DNA of 62,571 bases, taken from assembly GCA_966211525.1 (NCBI GenBank), contig CBIHOZ010000020.1, forward strand, positions 1-62,571. Reading direction: 5' to 3'. The stretch comes from Ohtaekwangia sp966211525 (GTDB taxonomy: Bacteria > Bacteroidota > Bacteroidia > Cytophagales > Cyclobacteriaceae). Both the position numbers and the translations under genes were made by a program. The notes beneath the pieces are model-generated. The model ran no database searches, had not been told where the DNA came from, and saw only the letters and a list, made by a program, of their open reading frames with translations. Positions 34,577 to 42,459 of this stretch are shown piece by piece. Positions within the stretch are counted from its first letter, which is position 1. Each line of letters begins with the position of its first letter.

Positions 34577-35020
34577 TTATCCTTCCACCTCTTTAATAAC
34601 AACTTTCTCCATTACATCACCCTGACGGATCTGGTCAATCACATCGAGACCTTCGTATACTTTTCCAAATACAGTATGGTTACGATCAAGATGTGCCGTG
34701 TTCTGGCGGCTGTGACAAATGAAGAATTGTGAACCACCTGTGTTTCTTCCGGCATGTGCCATAGAGAGAACGCCACGATCGTGATATTGATTGTCGCCTG
34801 TCAGTTCACAGTCAATTTTATAGCCTGGTCCACCATTACCGATACCATTCGGACAACCACCTTGTATCACGAAATTTGGAATTACACGGTGAAACGTAAG
34901 TCCGTCATAGAAACCTTTCTCGGCCAGCGTCACAAAGTTCTTTACAGTGTTAGGAGCGTCCTTCTCGAAAAAACGAATCTTCATCACTCCCTTTTTTGTA
35001 TGGATTTCTGCTTCTTTCAT
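34577..35020 (-). CDS. Cyclophilin-type peptidyl-prolyl cis-trans isomerase
   Basis: A cytoplasmic folding catalyst of 147 residues without signal peptide. It has the PpiB landmarks MKIRFFEKDAPNTVKNFVTLAEKGFYDG, FHRVIPNFVIQGG (catalytic Arg and Phe), MAHAGRNTGGSQFFI and FGKVYEGLDVIDQI. The compact size equals the single-domain bacterial cyclophilins. It is monocistronic, unrelated to the PUL beside it. Confidence 0.93.
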   Translation of the reverse strand: MKEAEIHTKKGVMKIRFFEKDAPNTVKNFVTLAEKGFYDGLTFHRVIPNFVIQGGCPNGIGNGGPGYKIDCELTGDNQYHDRGVLSMAHAGRNTGGSQFFICHSRQNTAHLDRNHTVFGKVYEGLDVIDQIRQGDVMEKVVIKEVEG

Positions 35021-35520
35021 AATGATTTATCAATTGGGTTGCAAGATAGTAAAATAGTTTTAACAGCATGCGGCTGACATTGAGTACGTTCAGATGTAAA
35101 TCGAACGCTATTCATAATCTCTGGTCAACTTTCTGAGCGGAAATCACTTGGATAAACTGGGTGACATTTACAAAACGAGTTTTAATGGGAAGAATCAGTA
35201 ATAACTTTTCAACTTGTCCCAATTCAGTATGTCGATGAATTATGTGTGCTGTCGGTAGTATACATTTAAATTAATGATATATAAGTTTCATTCCTTTTTC
35301 TGTATCAGGAGGATTTCTTACAGTGATGCTGTTCATTTAATGAAAATGATTTGTGGGGTTACTGATTTGTTGACTTTTGCCACCGCTATGCAGCTTGGAG
35401 GCGCAGCAGTATATATGCCGTTAGGGATGACTATATATACCTGGTGACACATCCTGATAAACGATTTGTAGGCAGGCCATCGAAATGAAAAATGTTAAAT
35501 ATCCATAACCAGAATTATAT
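35021..35520. other. 500-bp spacer without a supportable gene
   Basis: The divergent region between the cyclophilin and SpoIIAA-like genes. It contains a 35-codon open frame (35340-35447) without family features, and several TATATA-rich stretches. No promoter, repeat or RNA gene could be assigned. Confidence 0.5.
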
Positions 35521-35940
35521 ATGATTGAAAAAATTTATACCCGAGACTTTGTGGAGATTGATTACGACCCGTCTGTGCCTTGTCTTGTTTCAACCAATTT
35601 GAAGTTTATGTTGCCGGATGAATTCAGATCGCACCTTGAATTTGCGCTCGTATTTATGGAAGAGAAAATCAAAGAGACCGGGAAGAGTATGATGTGGCTG
35701 GTTGATACAAGACTATCTCCCGCTTTTCCGGATGAGGATGTGCAATGGGCAACACAAGACTGGACACCGCGTGCGCTGTCCATAGGCGTTACACACGTAG
35801 CATTTATACTATCTGGAAGTGAGTGGGCAATAATGGGTGTCGACTCGTATAATGAACATGGTTCAAATGCAGGGATGAAAGTAGCATACTTTCCGGATGT
35901 TGAAAGTGCAAAGAGTTGGTTTATGACGCATACGGTATAA
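35521..35940 (+). CDS. SpoIIAA/STAS-like domain protein, paralogue 2
   Basis: A 139-residue soluble protein. Its layout matches the proteins at 18892 and 36046: an N-terminal beta meander, a helix EEKIKETGKSMMWLVDTRL ending in a strand with an Asp, the block QDWTPRALSIGVTHVAFI, and a C-terminal KVAYFPDVESAKSWF. These SpoIIAA/STAS-like proteins are of unknown function in this phylum. It lies 105 bp before paralogue 3 on the same strand, so the two may be co-transcribed and may interact. Confidence 0.65.
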   Translation: MIEKIYTRDFVEIDYDPSVPCLVSTNLKFMLPDEFRSHLEFALVFMEEKIKETGKSMMWLVDTRLSPAFPDEDVQWATQDWTPRALSIGVTHVAFILSGSEWAIMGVDSYNEHGSNAGMKVAYFPDVESAKSWFMTHTV

Positions 35941-36045
35941 AAGTAGCGGATAGTAAAGCATCCAACGAAGATCGCCTGGACCGAAGTTTTGTGTGACTTT
36001 CTGTCTTTCTATATATCTAAACATGAAATTTTATATATAGAAAAC

Positions 36046-36441
36046 ATGCAAATCTATTTTGATTCTGAATTTGTCAATATAGCATATAGGGAAGAAGATC
36101 GTGTGATTATAGGTGCCTGGAAAACGACCCCAACGTCTGAAGAGTTCAGAACAGGAATGAATTATCTGCTTGAGGCAATGATGGATTTTAAGACCGGTAA
36201 AATCCTTGCCGATACAATATATATGGGTGCCGTCCATCCGGACGATCAGAACTGGAGCGCTACAGATTGGAACAGGCGTGCGATCGCAGCCGGATTTTCT
36301 CACAACGCGATTGTTGTGCCATCGGATATTTTCACCGAGATGTCAGTCGAAGCGATTCTTGACCAGGTTGGGGACAACGGTGTTGTAAACCGCTTTTTCT
36401 ATAATATGCCTGATGCATTGGACTGGATTAAGAAACTATGA
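36046..36441 (+). CDS. SpoIIAA/STAS-like domain protein, paralogue 3
   Basis: A 131-residue soluble protein. The start at 36046 (MQIYFDSEFVNI) is preferred over an in-frame upstream ATG at 35989, because the extra residues have no counterpart in the paralogues. The conserved block reads ATDWNRRAIAAGFSHNAIVV and the end DALDWIKKL. It shares the DWxxRAxxxG signature with the proteins at 35521 and 18892. A hairpin terminator follows. Function unknown. Confidence 0.62.
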   Translation: MQIYFDSEFVNIAYREEDRVIIGAWKTTPTSEEFRTGMNYLLEAMMDFKTGKILADTIYMGAVHPDDQNWSATDWNRRAIAAGFSHNAIVVPSDIFTEMSVEAILDQVGDNGVVNRFFYNMPDALDWIKKL

Positions 36442-36466
36442 TCAGGGTGAGTTGATTACCGGATAG

Positions 36467-36496
36467 AAAGGAATTGATATCATGATCAATTCCTTT
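36467..36496 (+). terminator. Hairpin terminator after the SpoIIAA-like pair
   Basis: Perfect 12-bp arms (36467-36478 and 36485-36496) around a 6-nt loop, 25 nt after the stop of the gene ending at 36441, with the right arm running into TTTT. Confidence 0.75.
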
Positions 36497-36557
36497 TGAT
36501 TTGGATACGCATGGTTTAATTTTTTGCCGTTAATTGCATCATGAATGTTGTTGTACG

Positions 36558-36815
36558 ATGGCCACATGCGTAACCCATAAGAAATGCTATCTCACCAAGG
36601 AGATTGCCGAGGATGTGCTCATCGAAGCACAAACTACGTACGATTACGCCTCGGGTTCAGGTCCCATAGCAGTGTACCTCTGTGACGACTGCGGCTACTA
36701 TCATCTTACTTCGCGCGGGCCGATGAATGAAAAGTTGAGTCAATATCTCGCAGAAGGAAAAATTCAACGGCAAAAGGAAGCCAACAAATGGCTTGACAAA
36801 TTCAAGCGTAAGTAG
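36558..36815 (+). CDS. Small Cys-rich (zinc-ribbon-like) protein
   Basis: An 85-residue protein with the start at 36558 (MATCVTHKKCYLT). An in-frame ATG 24 nt upstream would add a Cys-rich octapeptide. Two Cys clusters, CVTHKKC and CDDCGYYHLTS, could bind a metal. The KKCYLTKEIAE...CGYYHLTS pattern is a recurring small-protein type in Bacteroidota. No function is known. A basic tail (EANKWLDKFKRK) may contact nucleic acid. It stands alone between a terminator and the XRE pair. Confidence 0.6.
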   Translation: MATCVTHKKCYLTKEIAEDVLIEAQTTYDYASGSGPIAVYLCDDCGYYHLTSRGPMNEKLSQYLAEGKIQRQKEANKWLDKFKRK

Positions 36816-36938
36816 TCATCCTTATTCTTTCAGTATTCTTTCTTTTTACTTTCTTAATTTGAATATCTTTAGGGTATATCTGCCGGATATAGCTTTTACT
36901 ACTGCCTTGAATAGTTTATCCCCGGAAGGGATACAGAT

Positions 36939-37349
36939 ATGAATGAAAACAAAATTATGCGGATTCTGCGTGAAGCAAACGGGTATACACAGGAGTATAT
37001 AGCGTCAGAATTGGGTATAAATCAAAATACATATTCCAAACTGGAAGCGGGACAGACACGGCTTACTGTTGACCGCGTAAGAAAGTTAGCCGGTATTTAC
37101 AAGGTTGACCCTGACTACTTTTTTTCAAAGGAAGTATCGATAGTAAACTATAATACCGGTGCCCACAGTCATGGCGGGCCGATTCATAACTACAATAGTT
37201 ATGAGAACGATGCTGTTAAAAAACTTTACGAGCAAATTTTGAATGAGAAGGAGGAGAAAATCCGACTGCTACAGATAGAGCTTGAACACAAGCGACAGGA
37301 AATTGAAAAGCTAGTGTCATTAGTTGAAAATTTGTCAAATAAAATATAG
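36939..37349 (+). CDS. XRE-family regulator with His-rich motif and coiled coil, copy A
   Basis: A 136-residue protein: HTH_3/XRE DNA-binding domain (about 5-62; YTQEYIASELGINQNTYSKLEAG), then a short conserved segment (67-87) with NYN, HSHGGPIH and NYNS, then a charged C-terminal coiled coil (about 91-136). The coiled coil suggests dimer formation. The segment is shared with the next gene (same spacing of 2 residues after the HTH core). Target and signal are unknown. The 46-bp gap to copy B suggests one transcript, closed by a terminator at 37807. Confidence 0.78.
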   Translation: MNENKIMRILREANGYTQEYIASELGINQNTYSKLEAGQTRLTVDRVRKLAGIYKVDPDYFFSKEVSIVNYNTGAHSHGGPIHNYNSYENDAVKKLYEQILNEKEEKIRLLQIELEHKRQEIEKLVSLVENLSNKI

Positions 37350-37395
37350 GTTGTATCACAAATAGGTATTTTTGTTCTTTCGAAACTTTTAAACG

Positions 37396-37746
37396 ATGAA
37401 AACCAAACAGTATTTTTTACGCTTAAGTCACGGGTATGCTGAGGAGCATGTTTCGGCACATCTGAATATTTCGAAAGAGGAATATCATCGGTTAGAGGTT
37501 GGTGAAAAGAAACTTACCCCTGATCAGGCTAAACAGCTCGGTGATCTATATAACCTTGATGCGCAGTATTTTTTATTAGATGACTATTCTGTGGTCAACC
37601 ATAATATTGGAATTCATAGTCACAGTGGGCCTATCCATATCTATAATAGTAATCACGGTTTAAAAGAACTGTTAGATAAGTTGATGGAGGAGCGCGATGC
37701 ATTAAGTAAGGAGATAGCATCTCTTCGATCAAAGTTGAAAGATTAG
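37396..37746 (+). CDS. XRE-family regulator-like protein with His-rich motif and coiled coil, copy B
   Basis: A 116-residue paralogue of copy A: XRE-like fold (about 8-57; YAEEHVSAHLNISKEEYHRLEVG), the motif VVNHN, HSHSGPIH and IYNS (65-85), and a coiled-coil tail (about 88-116). The HTH core has diverged at the recognition-helix positions (ISKEEYHRLE against INQNTYSKLE), so it may bind another site or act as a partner or antagonist of copy A through the shared coiled coil. This is inference; the duplication itself is plain from the alignment. Confidence 0.72.
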   Translation: MKTKQYFLRLSHGYAEEHVSAHLNISKEEYHRLEVGEKKLTPDQAKQLGDLYNLDAQYFLLDDYSVVNHNIGIHSHSGPIHIYNSNHGLKELLDKLMEERDALSKEIASLRSKLKD

Positions 37747-37806
37747 ACTTTGGTTTCTATGCGTAAGTAGAACTATTTTCCTTCGGGAAAAATCATTCCA
37801 GGTGGG

Positions 37807-37839
37807 TGATAACATTTTCAGCTGTTATCATCGTTTTTT
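37807..37839 (+). terminator. Terminator after the XRE pair
   Basis: TGATAACA (37807-37814) pairs with TGTTATCA (37823-37830) around an 8-nt loop and is followed by six T residues. It is 60 nt after the stop of copy B and 24 nt before the permease ATG. Confidence 0.7.
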
Positions 37840-37862
37840 AATAGACCCTAATCCCCACCGCT

Positions 37863-40334
37863 ATGATCCGCAACTATCTGCTCATTGCTCTGCGCAACTT
37901 TAAGCGGCAAAAGCTTTTTGCTGCCCTAAACATGTTTGGACTAGCTCTTGGTCTTGCCTGAGCCATTCTTATATTCCTATATATCAGTGACGAGTTACAG
38001 TATGACACCCTGCATCCGTATGCTGCCGATACCTATCGCATAGGATGTACCTTTACTAATTCAGATGGACAGGAGTTTGATAATACCGTAGCGCCCGGCT
38101 ACTGGATCAAACAGTTGAAAGAAACACGCAGCGAAGTTCTGCAAGGTATACGCATTGATTATATAGGCTACCCGACTTCCTTCCATCACAAGGCAAACGA
38201 TAAAATTATACTGACGGAAGAAGTGCGTTGGGCAGAGCCCGGTTTTGACAAAGTACTTGCGTTTGAAATGCTGCAGGGGAGTCGGGAGAAAATGTTTGAG
38301 AACTATAATACACTGGTAGTAAGCGAAACGGGCGCTCGTAAATTATTCGATGATGCCGACCCGATCGGACAAATTGTAACGGTAAAACACAACTGGGCAA
38401 CCGATGGTAAGGAGATTGATGTAGTGGTAACGGGTATATATAAAGACTTTCCTTCCAACTCGCACTTCAAGCCACACTATATATTAAATGTTAATGCCCT
38501 GCGCAATGTGCGACCGAATTTTGATGCCTATATGGAAGGCACCACTTTCCGCGACAGCGAATTCTTTGAGAGCTATATTGTCCTGAAGCACAACGCAGAT
38601 ATAGCACCGCTGGAGAAAGACCTTCAACAGTGGGCGAACCAGATGGCGCAGGCTGACTCCGGTTTTGTTGCCGGTGGCTGGAAGCTTAAACCATTCCTGG
38701 CAAAAATGTCGTCACTGCATTTCGATCAGAAGAATTTATGGGAGAGCGGTATTCGTGGTGACAAGAAGTATCTTACTATTTTCAGTTCGGTTGCTATACT
38801 TATTCTCATCATTGCATGCATAAACTATATGAACCTGGCAACAGCGCGGTCGGCACGCAGGGCAAAAGAAGTAGGACTTCGTAAATCGCTGGGCAGCAAA
38901 CGCAGGGAAATAGCGTGGCAGTTCTTCAGTGAATCGGTGTTGATGACGCTCGGTGCATTTATACTCTCGTTGTTGCTGGTCATTATATTTTTACAACCAT
39001 TCAATCAACTGGCACATAAATCATTTACCATTACATCCCTATTCAATCCCTATATGTTGCTCATCGTTGTTGCGATTGTATTGTTTATGGCATTTGTGTC
39101 CGGAAGTTACCCCGCCCTATATTTATCCGCTTTCAAGCCGGTGGAAGTCCTGAAAGGTAAAGTTGTAAAGGGTATAGGAGCAGAGTTATTCCGCAAAGGA
39201 CTTGTTACCGTTCAGTATACAGTCTCATTGGTGTTGATCATATCAACGTTCGTGGTGATCCGGCAGATGGAACACATGCAGCATACAAAACTTAATGAGC
39301 AGGGTAGTCAGTTGTTGTCCATACGCTATGGTGGAACAGCACCACAGGATAAGTTTGAAGCATTCAAGCAACTGGTGTTGCAGGATAAAGATATAGAACA
39401 TGTAACGATGGCGAATCATTTGCCGCGACTTAATTACTTTGGCTGGATCGGAACAACACTCAAGTTTCCGGAGATAGAAGATAAAAATCTCCAATGGAGT
39501 CAACTTAACGTTGACTTTGATTTCGCCAAAACATACCAGCTGGAATTTATAGCAGGCCGTGATTTTGAGACAGGCAATCTTGCAGATTCAAACGCATTGA
39601 TCATGAATGAAGCTGCTGTAAAAGCGTTAAAGCAGCCCATTGAAAAATTACTTGGCACCACGGTGGTTGAAGTGAACGACAATAACAACGGCAGCAACCG
39701 CTCTTTTAAAGTGATTGGTGTTGTAAAAGATTTTCCATTCCGTTCCATGCATCAGGCGATCGAACCGTTGGTGTTGAATCCGCATGTACATTTTATAGAT
39801 CGCATTGCCTATATAAAATTACCGCCGGGAAATTTTCAGGAGAAGATCCGATCGATTGAAAAAAAATGGAAAGAGATTTTACCAGGTGTTGGTTTTGATT
39901 ACTGGTTTGTAAGTGATGAGTTTAACAGAATGTATCTGGCTGAACGAAGAGTATCATCGCTCGCGAAAAGTTTTGCCGTGCTGGCGATCGTCATTACAGC
40001 GTTGGGTGTATTTGGACTTGCTTCGTATACCGCTGAGCAGAAAACAAAAGAAGTAGGCATACGCAAAGTATTGGGAGCAGCAGTACAACAGGTGGTAATT
40101 ATGTTTGTGTGGATTTTCATGAAGATATTTCTCATCGCATCGATCATTGCTATACCCGTAGCCTATTTCCTGGCAGACCGCTGGTTGAATGACTTTGCGT
40201 ATCGATCGGTGATCAGTCCCCTCATTTTCCTGCTAAGCCTATTCGGACTGCTAGCCATCACGTTGCTCACCGTTGGTTATGAGACCTGGAAAGCAGCACG
40301 CGCCAACCCGGTGAACTCGCTGCGAAGTGAGTGA
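37863..40334 (+). pseudogene. MacB/FtsX-type ABC transporter permease interrupted by in-frame TGA
   Basis: The frame opened at 37863 (MIRNYLLIALRNFKRQKLFAALNMFGLALGLA) is the usual N-terminus and first membrane helix of the Bacteroidota 800-residue permeases. Codon 33 (37959-37961) is TGA. The same frame then continues without shift as AILIFLYISDELQYDTLHP to the end at 40334, for 823 residues in all, the normal family length. The remainder has a MacB-like periplasmic domain, FtsX helices after position 38770, a second periplasmic domain and the terminal FtsX block (GLASYTAEQKTKEVGIRKVLGA). Only one nonsense codon separates it from an intact gene, so it is a recent disruption or a sequence error. 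No ATPase gene adjoins. Confidence 0.82.
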
Positions 40335-40588
40335 CGTCTCCTACACTATAGTATATAGTCCACCATCGTGTTATCCATATATACTATATATTTATTAAGG
40401 TCAATCTGACACTTTTAAAGTACATGCATTCGCGATGCAGTATAAATTGTTGTTGTAACGTATGATAGAGGTTAGTTGATTGATTTTCAGGCACCGTGTG
40501 TACTGTGCGACCGTGCTTCGAGTAAAAATTTTCCGTGTACGAAAACGATTGTATCAAAATTTATTTAAAATTGTATGGAGTTGATGGA

Positions 40589-41170
40589 ATGTCGCACCTA
40601 AACCTCTATACAACCGAAGAGCAAATGCTGCAGGGGTTACGCCTCGGCAGCGAAGAAGCTTTTGAAGTAATCTTCAAGAAGCACTGGCGTCCTTTGTATA
40701 ATCAGGCCTTTGCAAAAATTCAATCGCGCGAAGAAGCAGAAGAGATTGTACAGAGTATATTTTCAACGTTGTGGGAGAAGCGCGATTCATTCCTGATCAC
40801 CAATCTTTCTTTCTATCTGCAAACAGCCGTACGCAACCGCGTTATCAATCACATTCGCCAGAAGGTAACACAACGGAAGTACTGGGACTACTATAAGAAT
40901 TTTATACCGCAGCAAAAAGAAGACACGGAGAACACGGTAATCTATACCGACCTTTCGGAAGCAATGGAAAATGCGGTGAGCAAGCTTCCTAAAAAATCAC
41001 AACAGGTGTTCAGGCTTAGTCGCATGGAAGGACGTTCTACTTCCGAAATTGCCAATCGACTGAAGCTATCCGAGAAAGCAATTCAATATCACCTTACTAA
41101 ATCTTTGAAAGAATTACGTATTCAACTCAAGGATTTTATACTCTGCCTGGTGCTCTTTATAGGCTTGTAA
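40589..41170 (+). CDS. ECF (FecI-like) RNA polymerase sigma factor, module 1
   Basis: A sigma-70 family factor of 193 residues. The start at 40589 (MSHLNLYTTEEQMLQGLRLG) is preferred over an in-frame GTG at 40535. Region 2 (about 22-90) holds FKKHWRPLYNQAFAKIQSREEAEEIVQSIFSTLWEKRD. Region 4 (about 130-185) holds LPKKSQQVFRLSRMEGRSTSEIANRLKLSEKAIQYHLTKSLKEL. Followed by FecR and an STN-bearing SusC, it is expected to be released by the FecR protein when SusC binds its glycan, and then to transcribe the SusCD genes. Confidence 0.9.
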   Translation: MSHLNLYTTEEQMLQGLRLGSEEAFEVIFKKHWRPLYNQAFAKIQSREEAEEIVQSIFSTLWEKRDSFLITNLSFYLQTAVRNRVINHIRQKVTQRKYWDYYKNFIPQQKEDTENTVIYTDLSEAMENAVSKLPKKSQQVFRLSRMEGRSTSEIANRLKLSEKAIQYHLTKSLKELRIQLKDFILCLVLFIGL

Positions 41171-41253
41171 GCGTGTCTCAAAAAAATATTTAAAAAATCT
41201 TCGGTAACGATTTAGGATGATTGAAGACAACTGTGTCTTTACAGTATTATTTT

Positions 41254-42273
41254 ATGACACAGGAAGAATTCAGCAAACTTTTGGCGCGGTATACACGCGG
41301 TGAATGCACACCGCAGGAAGAAGAATTTATACTGAAGTGGTATGATACCATTCACGCATCGCAACCCGAAGAAGCTGAAGATACCACCGAAGCCACGGAG
41401 GCACGGTTATGGGTAACCTTGCAGTCGAAGTTAAAACGTACAAAAAAGTCATCATTTTATTATACCTGGCGTGTGGCAGCCGCTATACTTCTGTTGGTGG
41501 TAACAGGGGCGGTGCTATATTTTGCTCAACATGTTTTTACACCAGCAGAAGAGTCAGTAGTACTTCAGGATTTCGGTCGGAAATATACCGGTGGTATACA
41601 ACTCATCGAAAACAAAACAAATATACCTCGCCTGGTAGCGCTTGCTGATGGGAGCGAGGTAACGTTGGAACCTGGCAGCGAGCTTCGTGTAGCAGGAGAG
41701 TTTACCAATAACAAACGCGAAGTATATCTTACCGGCGAAGCATTCTTTCATGTAAAGCGCGATACGTTGCGCCCCTTCCTGGTATATGCCAATGAAGTAA
41801 TCACCAAAGTACTGGGCACGAGTTTTACGGTAAAAGCATACAAAGGTGCCAAGCAAACCACCGTAGCAGTAATGACCGGTAAAGTCTCTGTTTCTACCAA
41901 CCCTGAAGTAATTCAGAAAAAACACACCACGCAGGAAGTTATACTTACGCCCAATCAGGAGGCAGTCTATAACCGCGCCATCAATAAAGTAACAAAGAAA
42001 CTCGTAGATGTACCGCGCATTGTGCTGGAGAAGCCTACACTTTTTGAAATGAAGTACGATGCCACACCGGTATCAAAGATTTTTGAAGTACTGGAAGAGA
42101 ACTATGGTGTAGAAATAATTTATGATGAAGAGATTCTTTCAGAATGTTTTCTTACTACGTCTATGTCAGACGAAGGACTATACCAACGAATTGAAATTAT
42201 CTGCAAAGCTATCGGAGCTGAATATAAAATTCAGGATACAACCATTACCATAACCGGTAAAGGATGTCAATGA
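41254..42273 (+). CDS. FecR-family anti-sigma factor, module 1
   Basis: An inner-membrane regulator of 339 residues. The start at 41254 (MTQEEFSKLL) is chosen because the in-frame TTG upstream adds only unmatched residues. Cytoplasmic N-terminus with the CTPQEEEFILKWY motif; one membrane helix (about 80-105); periplasmic FecR domain with LADGSEVTLEPGSELRV, YLTGEAFFHVKRD and TKVLGTSFTVKAY; and a C-terminal DUF4974-like segment (PVSKIFEVLEENYGVEI). It holds the upstream sigma factor inactive and reads the STN domain of the SusC encoded next. Confidence 0.9.
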   Translation: MTQEEFSKLLARYTRGECTPQEEEFILKWYDTIHASQPEEAEDTTEATEARLWVTLQSKLKRTKKSSFYYTWRVAAAILLLVVTGAVLYFAQHVFTPAEESVVLQDFGRKYTGGIQLIENKTNIPRLVALADGSEVTLEPGSELRVAGEFTNNKREVYLTGEAFFHVKRDTLRPFLVYANEVITKVLGTSFTVKAYKGAKQTTVAVMTGKVSVSTNPEVIQKKHTTQEVILTPNQEAVYNRAINKVTKKLVDVPRIVLEKPTLFEMKYDATPVSKIFEVLEENYGVEIIYDEEILSECFLTTSMSDEGLYQRIEIICKAIGAEYKIQDTTITITGKGCQ

Positions 42274-42300
42274 ACAAGCCTTGTAAATGATGTTAAACTA

Positions 42301-42387
42301 AACCCTCTTACTATGCAATAGAAGTCTAACTAACCCCAACTACAAACAAAAAAAATGGGCTAATGATGCTGGTACCATCATCAGCCC
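42301..42387 (+). promoter_or_regulatory. FecR-SusC leader, module 1: shared motif and hairpin
   Basis: The 186-bp gap contains AACCCT, 4 nt, CTATGCAA (42301-42318), which recurs with identical spacing in the module 2 gap. A hairpin follows (GGGCT...AGCCC, 42357-42387, one A-C mismatch). Downstream of FecR and upstream of SusC this is a likely leader or promoter of the SusCD unit; its mechanism is not visible. Confidence 0.45.
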
Positions 42388-42459
42388 GTCACGTATGCGC
42401 AGGACAAACCTGTGCACCATCAAGTTTTTGCCTATTGTCAAACAAAAACATTCTAAGGT

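Noticed and set aside
35340..35447. 35-codon frame in the 500-bp spacer
   Set aside because: No coherent membrane segment, no terminator or ribosome site pattern, and no recognisable family; likely chance.
37959..37961. TGA read as selenocysteine or reassigned codon
   Set aside because: The site is in a lipid-facing helix of a permease, not a redox centre. No SECIS-like hairpin is evident, and other genes here end in TGA normally (for example the SDR at 5537).
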